Notes under the pieces: generated by a model
Databases searched by the model: none
What the model saw: only the letters and a program-made list of their open reading frames with translations
What the model was told of the DNA's origin: nothing
In this document: positions 1-4,572 of the stretch, in pieces
How the letters are laid out: each line of letters starts with the position of its first letter
How positions within the stretch are numbered: position 1 is the first letter of the stretch
Made by a program: the position numbers and the translations under genes
Source of the DNA: Anaerolineales bacterium UBA2232
GTDB taxonomy: Bacteria; Chloroflexota; Anaerolineae; UBA2200
Assembly (NCBI GenBank): GCA_002348045.1
Contig: DDYO01000281.1
Location: 1-5,505, forward strand
Direction: 5' to 3'
Length of the DNA stretch: 5,505 nt

Positions 1-96
1 GTAGAGCTCCAGACCAGATTGTACGCGGCGCGTGCCGAAATCCCTTCCATCACTCTACATGTGGGGATCGCAACGCACGAGGCAGCAATCAGATAA
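1..96 (+). CDS. Possible C-terminal end of an upstream gene (partial)
   Basis: From base 1 a frame is open for 31 codons and closes with TAA at 94-96. The residues (VELQTRLYAARAEIPSITLH and onward) look more protein-like than the other two forward frames, but the stretch is short and its start lies outside the window. The same frame continues after the TAA without another stop until TGA at 226-228, so the stop might also interrupt a longer gene. No family is recognisable. A short inverted repeat (ATCAG at 88-92, CTGAT at 97-101) surrounds the stop codon. Confidence 0.25.
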   Translation, partial: VELQTRLYAARAEIPSITLHVGIATHEAAIR

Positions 97-144
97 CTGA
101 TCCGCCAGGGTGGCATCAACCTGGGCAATCTGGTCAAATCCGCG

Positions 145-190
145 CCAAACCCACGTTGTGGGTTGGATCGGTGCTCACCTGCCGGTGAGC
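145..190 (+). promoter_or_regulatory. Two tandem hairpins before the first gene cluster
   Basis: The first hairpin pairs CCCAC (150-154) with GTGGG (158-162) around a GTT loop. It extends to 145/166 with one bulged A. The second pairs GCTCACC (173-179) with GGTGAGC (184-190) around a TGCC loop, a perfect seven-base-pair stem. No T run follows either, so they are not standard intrinsic terminators. A CA-rich stretch (199-212) and an AGGAG ribosome site (213-217) follow directly. They may mark an RNA 3' end, a processing site or a leader structure. The rest of 97-224 shows no promoter I trust. Confidence 0.5.
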
Positions 191-224
191 TCGGATCGAA
201 TCCACAACAACAAGGAGAAAAATC

Positions 225-428
225 ATGATGAAACCATCACAGGAAATGATCGCAGCAGCAAACAGGGACTTTGATGGCGAAGGCCACAGACGCAGCATCC
301 TGGCGGCTCGCCGCCTCCGCGAGAAGTTCCACCCTCGCCGCTACCGTGGCACCAATCCTGACCACTGGGCACGCTACCGCGACGTGGAGATCTGCTCCGC
401 CCTGGTCAACCACTACCTGTATCAATAG
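225..428 (+). CDS. Hypothetical basic protein, 67 aa
   Basis: I do not recognise this protein. The ATG at 225 lies seven bases after an AGGAG site (213-217). A second ATG follows at once at 228, and 225 has the better spacing. The product is small, basic and probably helical, with an Arg/Lys-rich middle (residues 29-41) and a C-terminal half containing W48, Y51, Y64 and Y66. There is no signal peptide, membrane segment or cysteine pair. It opens a tightly packed cluster: its TAG stop (426-428) overlaps the ribosome site of the next gene, so the two are probably translated together. Small basic proteins are common in phage early regions as host-takeover or nucleic-acid-binding factors, but nothing here shows such a role. 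Confidence 0.7.
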   Translation: MMKPSQEMIAAANRDFDGEGHRRSILAARRLREKFHPRRYRGTNPDHWARYRDVEICSALVNHYLYQ

Positions 429-437
429 GAGGGCACC

Positions 438-656
438 ATGGAGAAGATCACCATCGGCAACTACACCCTCGCGGTCAAGCTCGACCGCGACTGGGATGAG
501 TGGCAGATCATTATAAAGCGTGATCGCAAGCAGGTGGGCATGATCCCCTGCGGTGATCGCCAGGACGCAGAAGGCACCATCAAGGTGGTGGCAGAAGAGA
601 TCAAAACGCACGGCTGGAAACGCCGCAAACCCGTCTACGCGGAGGTGCAAGCATGA
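438..656 (+). CDS. Hypothetical protein, 72 aa
   Basis: No family recognised. The start is set by AGGAGGG (427-433) ending four bases before ATG 438. This ribosome site contains the last bases of the preceding gene's stop codon. The N-terminal half alternates hydrophobic and charged residues (ITIGNYTLAVKLDRDWDEWQ), which suggests beta strands. A helix-forming middle (residues about 45-57, EGTIKVVAEEIKT) and a basic KRRK near the end follow. It could be a small soluble alpha/beta protein. The stop TGA (654-656) overlaps the next start as ATGA, so translation of the downstream gene is likely coupled. Confidence 0.75.
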   Translation: MEKITIGNYTLAVKLDRDWDEWQIIIKRDRKQVGMIPCGDRQDAEGTIKVVAEEIKTHGWKRRKPVYAEVQA

Positions 657-871
657 TGAACTCACTCGAGACCTACAGGGACATAGGGCGCAAAACTGCC
701 CTGGCAGTCAAACACCGGGACGCAGCAAACGCACGGTTCCACACTGATTGGTTCCACCGGGCAGTGCAGCTCGAGGATCCCTGCGGGGACCGCGGTGCTG
801 CTCGGCACGCTTACGAGGATGGATACGCAGAAGTCAGCGGCTTCCGCCGCTGGGGAGGGCTTAACCAATGA
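653..871 (+). CDS. Hypothetical protein, 72 aa
   Basis: Unrecognised. The ATG at 653 overlaps the previous stop by four bases and has GGAGG at 641-645 with a seven-base gap; a second ATG follows at 656. The sequence is rich in Arg, His, Asp and Ala and ends with an aromatic-rich stretch (HAYEDGYAEVSGFRRWGG). Small phage proteins often carry a helical 'A-Y-x-x-G-Y' segment of this type, but that is not diagnostic. Single cysteine, no membrane segment. The stop TGA (869-871) overlaps the next ATG (868) as ATGA, continuing the coupled cluster. Confidence 0.7.
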   Translation: MMNSLETYRDIGRKTALAVKHRDAANARFHTDWFHRAVQLEDPCGDRGAARHAYEDGYAEVSGFRRWGGLNQ

Positions 872-1035
872 TGCAAGCACTGATGCTGATCGAGTGGATC
901 CTGGCAGTCAACTATCAACCCGGCATGTTCGACAACACTGGGGCGGCAGACATCATAAACGCCGCGATGGCCCGGTATCACGTCAAGACCGGCTCGACAC
1001 TGATCGCCCGGTGGTATGGCGCGGATCGCTGTTGA
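868..1035 (+). CDS. Small hypothetical protein, 55 aa
   Basis: This gene is only 55 codons long. It starts at ATG 868 inside the ATGA overlap with the previous stop, with GGAGG at 854-858 and a nine-base gap; a second in-frame ATG lies at 871. The stop is TGA at 1033-1035. The N-terminus is hydrophobic (MMQALMLIEWILAV) but too short and interrupted by Glu to be a clear membrane anchor. It is followed by NYQPGMFDNTGAADIINAAM and a C-terminus ending ARWYGADRC. The coupling, ribosome site and codon use like the neighbours' support it as real. Function unknown. Confidence 0.65.
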   Translation: MMQALMLIEWILAVNYQPGMFDNTGAADIINAAMARYHVKTGSTLIARWYGADRC

Positions 1036-1052
1036 TTGCGTCGGCCAGGGCC

Positions 1053-1068
1053 CCCAGGCACGCCTGGG
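1053..1068 (+). promoter_or_regulatory. Intergenic hairpin without U tract
   Basis: CCCAGG (1053-1058) pairs with CCTGGG (1063-1068) around CACG, 18 bases after the stop at 1035. No T run follows. The next 30 bases are CA-rich (1080-1096) and lead to a GGAGG site for the gene at 1107. The order is the same as before the genes at 225, 1350, 3012 and 3992. Confidence 0.4.
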
Positions 1069-1106
1069 AGCTCGAACGGATCAATCAACCTACAATGGAG
1101 GGTATC

Positions 1107-1229
1107 ATGAAGATCACATGCGAGAACAGCACCCAGGCCTGGATGGCCACACTCGGAGGTGCCTATAGATGCAAAGTACTGTTGCTCGTGCGGTCGCTCT
1201 GGCTGCAGCAAGATCAACCGTTGCCCTGA
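1107..1229 (+). CDS. Putative short ORF, 40 aa, possibly the N-terminal part of a broken gene
   Basis: ATG 1107 has a good ribosome site (GGAGG, 1097-1101, five-base gap) and the frame runs 40 codons to TGA 1227-1229. The first 20 residues (MKITCENSTQAWMATLGGAY) are plausible. The tail (LLLVRSLWLQQDQPLP) looks like out-of-frame translation of the cysteine-rich reading that starts near 1159. So this may be a genuine micro-gene, or the beginning of one roughly 57-residue protein whose cysteine-rich end lies in the next frame and ends at 1278. The sequence alone does not decide. Confidence 0.35.
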   Translation: MKITCENSTQAWMATLGGAYRCKVLLLVRSLWLQQDQPLP

Positions 1230-1278
1230 CTTCGTCGAGGGCGATCCCAAGACCGGCAAGCCGGTCAAAAGGAAATAG
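1169..1278 (+). CDS. Cysteine-rich small protein, frame broken by one base near its start
   Basis: The frame from GTG 1159 to TAG 1276-1278 reads ...AKYCCSCGRSGCSKINRC then PDFVEGDPKTGKPVKRK. It has five cysteines in fifteen residues and a basic tail, typical of a small zinc-binding protein. This frame has no ATG; GTG 1159 has no ribosome site of its own. ATG 1169, by contrast, has GGAGG (1155-1159) nine bases upstream, but is one frame away. One extra A in the AAA at 1173-1175 would join them as MQKYCCSCGRSG and onward, giving 36 residues. The gene is therefore either interrupted, mis-sequenced by one base, or expressed with a -1 shift. Zinc binding is inferred from cysteine spacing only. 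Confidence 0.45.
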
Positions 1279-1296
1279 TTCGCGGGCCAAGCAAGC

Positions 1297-1314
1297 GGCT
1301 CCAGCAATGGAGCC
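1297..1314 (+). promoter_or_regulatory. Hairpin with GCAA tetraloop between gene clusters
   Basis: GGCTCCA (1297-1303) pairs perfectly with TGGAGCC (1308-1314). The GCAA loop is of the stable GNRA type. The sequence after it (ACTTTCC) is only weakly T-rich. It could be a weak terminator or a block to 3' exonucleases. A CA-rich leader (1324-1337) and AAGGAG follow for the gene at 1350. Confidence 0.5.
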
Positions 1315-1349
1315 ACTTTCCTGACTAACGAACAACGAAGGAGAAGCAA

Positions 1350-1595
1350 ATGATCAGAAGAAAATTGGCACCTTTGGCAGCAGCATTACTGCTCGCATGT
1401 TCTACTCCTTCCCCTGCTCGTCTTTCTCTTCCAGCTGATCTGGTGGATGATCCCACCGACATGGGGTGTGAGATGGCTTGGGAATACGTGCGAGAGTACA
1501 TGCTGGGCAATGACCTCGAAGTGGTCGAAATCACTAACAAAGCTTGGATCCCGATGCCTCGCATCGTGGCCCTGGCGGACGTGGAGGCGGAATGA
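1350..1595 (+). CDS. Predicted small lipoprotein, 81 aa
   Basis: The N-terminus is a textbook lipoprotein signal: basic MIRRK, a hydrophobic core (LAPLAAALLLA) and Cys17 in an LLAC lipobox. After lipid attachment and cleavage about 65 residues remain: a Ser/Pro-rich linker (STPSPARLSLP) and then an acidic, aromatic-containing domain with one more Cys (C40). The start is set by AAGGAG (1338-1343) six bases upstream. The mature part matches no family I know. The stop overlaps the next ATG (1592) as ATGA, so it is co-expressed with the DUF2786-like and DUF932 genes. Phages encode small lipoproteins for superinfection exclusion (Llp of T5, Cor of N15-type phages) and as the Rz1 spanin. The Rz1 role is unlikely because no Rz frame overlaps it and no lysis gene is near. 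Its location in the envelope is a prediction from the signal only. Confidence 0.7.
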   Translation: MIRRKLAPLAAALLLACSTPSPARLSLPADLVDDPTDMGCEMAWEYVREYMLGNDLEVVEITNKAWIPMPRIVALADVEAE

Positions 1596-2026
1596 TTACT
1601 GCTGAGTTGAAGCACAAAGTCTCCTCCATCAAAGCACTGATGGATCGAGGAGCAACCCAAGGAGAAAAAGATGCGGCGAAAGCTGCGATGGACCGAGTGC
1701 TGAAAGCAAATGGGCTCAGGTACGAAGACTTCTTCACCGTGCCGCCGGTGATGACTCGTGTCTGGTGGCGGTTTACTGGCCCTGCCGAGTATGAGTTGCT
1801 CAAGGCCGCGATCTCTCGAGCGGTCCACGGCATCGCGATTGTGCATCGCAGGGAGGTCCGCCGCACTGGGGGATCATCCACAATCAAGGAAGCTGGGGTC
1901 GACTGCACAGCATCCCAACGCAATGAAATCGACGGCGCGTTCATGTTCGCCAAACGACTCTACCGGCACTCACTCAAGAAAGCCCAAAAACAGGCACTTA
2001 ACGATACCATCAACTCACTCAAATAG
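1592..2026 (+). CDS. DUF2786-like phage protein, 144 aa
   Basis: Residues about 8-48 (KVSSIKALMDRG, then GEKDAAKAAMDRVLKANGL) follow the DUF2786 pattern: a helix, a short gap with Glu, then a second helix rich in Ala and ending in a 'K-x-x-G-L/I' turn. Beyond it lies an alpha/beta region with WWRFTGPAEYELLKAAISRA and a C-terminal helix (QRNEIDGAFMFAKRLYRHSL) ending in a Lys-rich tail, the layout usually seen in phage and plasmid members. The biochemical function of the family is unknown. ATG 1592 lies in an ATGA overlap with the lipoprotein gene and has GGAGG (1583-1587) four bases upstream. The same frame is open upstream to ATG 1544, but that ATG lacks a ribosome site. The DUF932 gene follows after eleven bases. 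Family assignment is by pattern, not by a search. Confidence 0.7.
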   Translation: MITAELKHKVSSIKALMDRGATQGEKDAAKAAMDRVLKANGLRYEDFFTVPPVMTRVWWRFTGPAEYELLKAAISRAVHGIAIVHRREVRRTGGSSTIKEAGVDCTASQRNEIDGAFMFAKRLYRHSLKKAQKQALNDTINSLK

Positions 2027-2037
2027 GAGAGAAAATC

Positions 2038-2934
2038 ATGAGAAATTTCATCGAAGTCAGCACCCACAATGCAGAAGAGGCAATGGTTTCCGGCAATCAC
2101 GCGTTCGAAGCAAAGATGGTGGATCTGCACCTCCCTGACGGTCGCAAGGTGCCCGACAAGAAAGCCGTTGTCCGGTCTGACAATGGTGCCTACCTGGGCA
2201 CCGTCGGCAAAGGCTACGCGCCGGTTCAACCCCGTCGTTTTTACGAGATGATCGGGGAGCTCACCCGGCAGGTGGGCGGCACCATCGACAAGGTGCTCAA
2301 CCTGCGGGGTGGATCGGTCATGGGCGTGTCGGTCACGGTGGGCGATGCCGAGTACGTGCCGGGGGATCCGATCCGCCGCTCATTCATCGCGATGACGAGC
2401 TTCGATTGCTCGTACAGCGTCATGGGCCGCGCCATCAGCAACCGCTGGATCTGCACCAATCAGCTGCCCAGCAGCAAGCGGGTGTTCAACCTCAAACACA
2501 CGACCAACGTCGAGGTGAGGCTCGACACGGCGATCAAAATGCTGGGGTACATGCGCCAGGAGATCGACCAGTTTGATGGTCGCATGAAGCGCTTCGCCCA
2601 GTTCCGCATGACCGAAACCCAGATGGTGGAATGGTTCGAAGAGCTCCACCCGGCACCTGCAGCCAACAACCAGCGCTCACTGAGCCGCATGACCAACGTC
2701 AAGGCCGACTTTGTCCAGCTGCTTTACAGCGGTGCTGGCACCGAGCTGCCTGGGGTCAAGGGCACGGCATATCATGCCCTGAATGCCCTTACCGAGTACG
2801 TCAACCACAACCGCACCACTCGTGTCCGCGGCGAGCGGGACGAGCAGGAAGTGCGCTTTGAGTCGGTGAATTTCGGATCCGGTGATCAGCTCATGCAGAA
2901 GGGCGTGGATGCCCTGGTCAAGCTGATCGGTTGA
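2038..2934 (+). CDS. DUF932 phage/plasmid-like protein, 298 aa
   Basis: This is the largest gene here and is near the usual length for the family (about 300 residues; PF06067, TIGR03299-like). Family-typical segments appear in order: RSDNGAYLGTVGKGYAPVQ (residues 46-64), where a short turn precedes 'LG-V-x-x-x-Y-x-P-V-Q'; a central SFIAMTSFDCSYSV (115-128) followed by NRWICTNQL (135-143); and LKHTTNVEVRL (152-162) with the conserved His-Thr. A mixed helical C-terminal region ends in MQKGVDALVKLIG. DUF932 proteins are common in tailed phages and plasmids, often near recombination and replication genes, but no reaction is established. The start is set by AGGAG (2025-2029) eight bases upstream, overlapping the TAG of the DUF2786-like gene, which indicates coupled translation. 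A hairpin at 2949-2968 follows the stop. Confidence 0.88.
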   Translation: MRNFIEVSTHNAEEAMVSGNHAFEAKMVDLHLPDGRKVPDKKAVVRSDNGAYLGTVGKGYAPVQPRRFYEMIGELTRQVGGTIDKVLNLRGGSVMGVSVTVGDAEYVPGDPIRRSFIAMTSFDCSYSVMGRAISNRWICTNQLPSSKRVFNLKHTTNVEVRLDTAIKMLGYMRQEIDQFDGRMKRFAQFRMTETQMVEWFEELHPAPAANNQRSLSRMTNVKADFVQLLYSGAGTELPGVKGTAYHALNALTEYVNHNRTTRVRGERDEQEVRFESVNFGSGDQLMQKGVDALVKLIG

Positions 2935-2948
2935 TCGGGCAAGTAGGG

Positions 2949-2968
2949 GGCTCCACCTTGGTGGAGCC
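2949..2968 (+). terminator. Strong hairpin after the DUF932 gene, weak terminator at best
   Basis: GGCTCCAC (2949-2956) pairs with GTGGAGCC (2961-2968) around CTTG, an eight-base-pair GC-rich stem 14 bases after the stop. Only two T follow, so termination without a factor would be inefficient. It may instead stabilise the 3' end of the 1350-2934 transcript. Its stem sequence resembles the one at 1297-1314 (both contain GGCTCCA and TGGAGCC). The CA-rich leader of the next cluster begins at about 2980. Confidence 0.5.
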
Positions 2969-3011
2969 TTCCGGCAGGTCAAGTCAACCAAAAACCAATG
3001 GAGGTACTCAT

Positions 3012-3194
3012 ATGAACAAAGCCAAGTGCGTGGCGTGCGGGCGGCAGTTCCGCAGGGACAAGCGCACACGGGACGGTGGGTTGCTCTGCCCCAAGTGCGC
3101 CCAAGGAGGATTCTACATCGACCGGGCTGATGTTCTGAGGCACATCCTTGTGCCCAGCATCAATAGCCCCATCAATCGGGAGGTGCCCAAATGA
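3012..3194 (+). CDS. Zinc-ribbon-like protein, 60 aa
   Basis: Two cysteine pairs, C6-V-A-C9 and C26-P-K-C29, are separated by a basic, Gly-containing loop (residues 10-25). This is the layout of a small zinc ribbon; the 'C-P-x-C' second knuckle is typical. The rest (residues 30-60) has no further metal ligands apart from one His. The start is ATG 3012, seven bases after GGAGG (3000-3004). The frame is open upstream to ATG 2931, but that would run through the hairpin and CA-rich leader, so I reject it. The stop overlaps the next ATG (3191) as ATGA. A nucleic-acid or protein-binding adaptor role is usual for such proteins, but the partner is unknown. Confidence 0.75.
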   Translation: MNKAKCVACGRQFRRDKRTRDGGLLCPKCAQGGFYIDRADVLRHILVPSINSPINREVPK

Positions 3195-3538
3195 TCGATG
3201 CAAAGCGGGCCCGCTACATGCGGGAGGAGGCAATCGACTACACCATCGCGGACATCAACGCCGCGATCAGTGCCAACCCCATGACCCCAAAGATCCGCCA
3301 GTACCTGCAAGAGCGTGAGGTGCTGGAGGAGGAGCAACGGATCAGGAGCACCAAGCGGATGGCTCGCTGGATGGTCAGGACCAACATGCAGGATCCACTG
3401 ATGAGCCCACTGCGATCCCGGCGCTGGATTGCTCGCAACGCATTCCGCCGGGACCAGTGGCGCACTGGGGCCTTCCTGCTTGGCTGGCAGGAGATGCAAG
3501 CGCGATTCGCCAGGAAGGTGGCCCGATGCAGATCATAG
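3191..3538 (+). CDS. Hypothetical basic helical protein, 115 aa
   Basis: Not recognised. ATG 3191 lies in the ATGA overlap with the zinc-ribbon gene and has GGAGG (3179-3183) seven bases upstream. Residues about 1-60 are charged and helix-forming, with EREVLEEEQRIRSTKRMARW suggesting a short coiled coil or helical hairpin. The C-terminal half is very rich in Arg and Trp (SRRWIARNAFRRDQW; FARKVARCRS at the end), consistent with binding nucleic acid or an acidic partner. No cysteine pairs or membrane segment. The last 13 bases overlap the next gene in another frame, so the two are likely coupled. Confidence 0.75.
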   Translation: MIDAKRARYMREEAIDYTIADINAAISANPMTPKIRQYLQEREVLEEEQRIRSTKRMARWMVRTNMQDPLMSPLRSRRWIARNAFRRDQWRTGAFLLGWQEMQARFARKVARCRS

Positions 3539-3753
3539 CGAAGATCATCCAGCATGAGATGCTGTTCACTTATGAATACACCTGGGCCCTGGATATGGAA
3601 ACCCACATGGTCAAGGGATCCACCCTGGTCATGCGGAACGGCGTTTCCTACCAGGGTGCAACCTGGGAACGGTATCATGAGCCCTGCCACTTCCTCGATA
3701 TGCTGGGTTTTTATAACCGCACCGGGAGGTTGATCATGTTGGAGGTGTTTTAA
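3526..3753 (+). CDS. Hypothetical protein, 75 aa
   Basis: Not recognised. The frame is open upstream to 3457, but ATG 3526 has the ribosome site (AGGAAGG, 3512-3518, seven-base gap) and gives a 13-base overlap with the preceding gene. The product alternates hydrophobic and polar residues (MQIIAKIIQHEMLFTYEYTW; then HMVKGSTLVMRNGVSYQGATW), suggesting a small beta-rich fold. It ends in NRTGRLIMLEVF. Many Met, Tyr, Phe and Trp residues, one Cys. It closes the 3012-3753 cluster. A GGGGGC/GCCCCC hairpin follows four bases after the stop. Confidence 0.7.
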   Translation: MQIIAKIIQHEMLFTYEYTWALDMETHMVKGSTLVMRNGVSYQGATWERYHEPCHFLDMLGFYNRTGRLIMLEVF

Positions 3754-3757
3754 CTGC

Positions 3758-3773
3758 GGGGGCTTGTGCCCCC
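3758..3773 (+). terminator. GC-only hairpin just after the cluster
   Basis: GGGGGC (3758-3763) pairs with GCCCCC (3768-3773) around TTGT, immediately after the TAA at 3751-3753. Very stable but without a T run (AATCGAG follows), so it is either a factor-dependent end, an exonuclease block, or the first element of the structured region that follows. Confidence 0.45.
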
Positions 3774-3779
3774 AATCGA

Positions 3780-3949
3780 GGGCAGACCAGGGGATAGGCG
3801 ACGTTGGGCGCACGGGTAGCGTGGAGGTGCTTGGTCAGCACCGTTGAATCGTCCGTGGATGCTGCGTTTCCGAAAAGGGCTCACCGTCTCGGCGCAAGGG
3901 TCGCAACCTTGGGCGGTGAGTAGCCTTCCCCTCCTCGACCCTGCCCTGG
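3780..3949 (+). ncRNA. Candidate structured noncoding RNA in a 238-base gap
   Basis: Between 3754 and 3991 no frame has a ribosome site and start that look genuine, yet inverted repeats are dense. CACG/CGTG lies at 3811-3814 and 3820-3823. GGTGCT/AGCACC (3826-3831, 3837-3842) encloses loop TGGTC, which could pair with GACCA at 3785-3789 (pseudoknot). CTCACCG/CGGTGAG (3880-3886, 3914-3920) encloses CAAGG/CCTTG (3895-3899, 3907-3911) with a seven-base loop. GGGCAG (3780-3785) could close the whole with CTGCCC (3941-3946). No known RNA class (tRNA, tmRNA, group I intron, riboswitch) is recognised. It could equally be a leader of the gene at 3992 or a protein-binding or replication site. The structure is by eye and not energy-tested. 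Confidence 0.35.
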
Positions 3950-3991
3950 ATTGGATGCACAAACCAACAACCAAAAAACAAGGAGGAGAAC

Positions 3992-4207
3992 ATGCCACAA
4001 ATCATATGGGTTACGGACAACCGTCGTTCCAAACCGGGCGGGCCAGGACGCTACTGCTACACGGTGCATCACCGGGACCAGCAGCAGCTGCTGCCCGTCG
4101 GCGCAACTCTAGATGAGTCCTGCTTGCCAGGGCTGATTGCCTTGGCCGAGGTATCCGGCGCGGCCAAAATCCAGGTGACCAAACTTTTTATCCCGGCGTG
4201 CATTTAG
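3992..4207 (+). CDS. Hypothetical protein, 71 aa
   Basis: Not recognised. The start is fixed by AGGAGG (3981-3986) five bases before ATG 3992, after a long CA-rich leader (3958-3981). Residues 1-31 (MPQIIWVTDNRRSKPGGPGR then YCYTVHHRDQQ) could be beta strands with a glycine-rich turn. The C-terminal half (LPGLIALAEVSGAAKIQVTK) suggests a helix then a strand. Two non-paired cysteines and one near the end. The gene lies wholly inside a GATC-free stretch, unlike its neighbours. A perfect inverted repeat begins two bases after its TAG stop (4205-4207). Confidence 0.65.
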   Translation: MPQIIWVTDNRRSKPGGPGRYCYTVHHRDQQQLLPVGATLDESCLPGLIALAEVSGAAKIQVTKLFIPACI

Positions 4208-4208
4208 G

Positions 4209-4227
4209 TGTGACCGGATCTGTCACA
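4209..4227 (+). repeat. Perfect inverted repeat TGTGAC-N7-GTCACA
   Basis: TGTGAC (4209-4214) and GTCACA (4222-4227) are exact inverted arms around CGGATCT. In RNA they form a six-base-pair hairpin directly before the ribosome site of the gene at 4241. In DNA they form a 19-base palindrome of the size bound by dimeric regulators such as MarR proteins, one of which is encoded about 540 bases downstream. The TGTGA/TCACA core resembles a CRP site, but its spacing is nine bases and not six. Confidence 0.45.
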
Positions 4228-4228
4228 G

Positions 4229-4237
4229 GGAGGTGAT
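4229..4237 (+). promoter_or_regulatory. Extended Shine-Dalgarno site GGAGGTGAT
   Basis: The nine bases are fully complementary to the 3' end of typical bacterial 16S rRNA (anti-SD AUCACCUCC), ending three bases before ATG 4241. This is the longest match in the window and predicts strong initiation. It fixes the start of the following gene. Confidence 0.7.
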
Positions 4238-4240
4238 ACC

Positions 4241-4531
4241 ATGGAGTTTAGATTTCGGATCGAGAGTGCGGCCCAGGTGCGGGCTAAGGTAAAGGCCTTC
4301 GCGGAGCTCACCGGGTCCACCCCAACGATCAAGGTTCGGGGTACGTTCAAGACCGTTGAGGACAAGGCGGAGGATCCACTCATGTTCATTTACAAGGACG
4401 AGGCAGAGATCATCCTCTCCGAAAAAGGCAAGGGAGGCATCATCGAGACTGGGGCGTATTCCGGCGTGACGATTGATCTTTCATCGTCCCCAGACCCCGA
4501 CTTCAGCCAGATGTGTATCTTGTGCTGTTGA
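4241..4531 (+). CDS. Hypothetical protein, 96 aa
   Basis: Not recognised. The start follows the extended ribosome site at 4229-4237. The N-terminal part (MEFRFRIESAAQVRAKVKAF) suggests a strand then a helix. The middle alternates strands with Gly turns (STPTIKVRGTFKT; DPLMFIYKDEAEIILSEKGK; GIIETGAYSGVTIDLS). The end is SQMCILCC, a cysteine triad C-I-L-C-C at the very C-terminus, which could be a metal site or a disulfide or modification target. The overall charge is near neutral. No membrane segment. It is the second gene of the 3992-4531 pair; promoter-like sequence overlaps its last bases. Confidence 0.7.
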   Translation: MEFRFRIESAAQVRAKVKAFAELTGSTPTIKVRGTFKTVEDKAEDPLMFIYKDEAEIILSEKGKGGIIETGAYSGVTIDLSSSPDPDFSQMCILCC

Positions 4532-4572
4532 CGTACCGGTTCTACTTGACACATGATTTGGACAGTAGTAAT
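4528..4572 (+). promoter_or_regulatory. Possible sigma-70-type promoter for the regulator cluster
   Basis: A perfect -35 hexamer, TTGACA (4546-4551), is followed 15 bases later by AGTAAT (4567-4572). An overlapping alternative is TTGACG (4528-4533) with CATGAT (4552-4557) at 18 bases. Neither has both good hexamers and ideal spacing. The site is the only convincing TTGACA in a gap and lies before the cluster with the MarR-like gene, which supports it. Confidence 0.3.

Noticed and set aside
165..205. tRNA-like ending (GGATCGAATCC near 192-202 after a hairpin)
   Set aside because: The T-arm stem does not pair beyond two bases (CTCGG against CCACA), and no acceptor or anticodon arm fits.
1758..2138. 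126-codon + strand ORF inside the DUF2786-like and DUF932 genes
   Set aside because: It is Ser/Arg-rich out-of-frame translation without a ribosome site, and the overlapping frames have family matches.
2931..3011. N-terminal extension of the zinc-ribbon gene to ATG 2931
   Set aside because: It would translate the hairpin at 2949-2968 and the leader. GGAGG with correct spacing supports ATG 3012.
3238..3813. 191-codon minus-strand ORF
   Set aside because: It overlaps two + strand genes with good ribosome sites and ATGA coupling, has no ribosome site of its own and reads as Pro/His-rich shadow translation. Other long minus ORFs (1325-1846, 978-1349, 2677-3069, 1534-1953) fail for the same reasons.
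3780..3949. Group I intron or known riboswitch
   Set aside because: I see no conserved core segments, and the flanks are not two halves of one gene.
3844..4116. 90-codon + strand ORF over the noncoding gap
   Set aside because: No ribosome site before its ATG. It runs through nested hairpins and the CA-rich leader and overlaps the better-supported gene at 3992.
4209..4227. CRP binding site
   Set aside because: The TGTGA and TCACA halves are nine bases apart; CRP needs six. Kept only as a generic palindrome.
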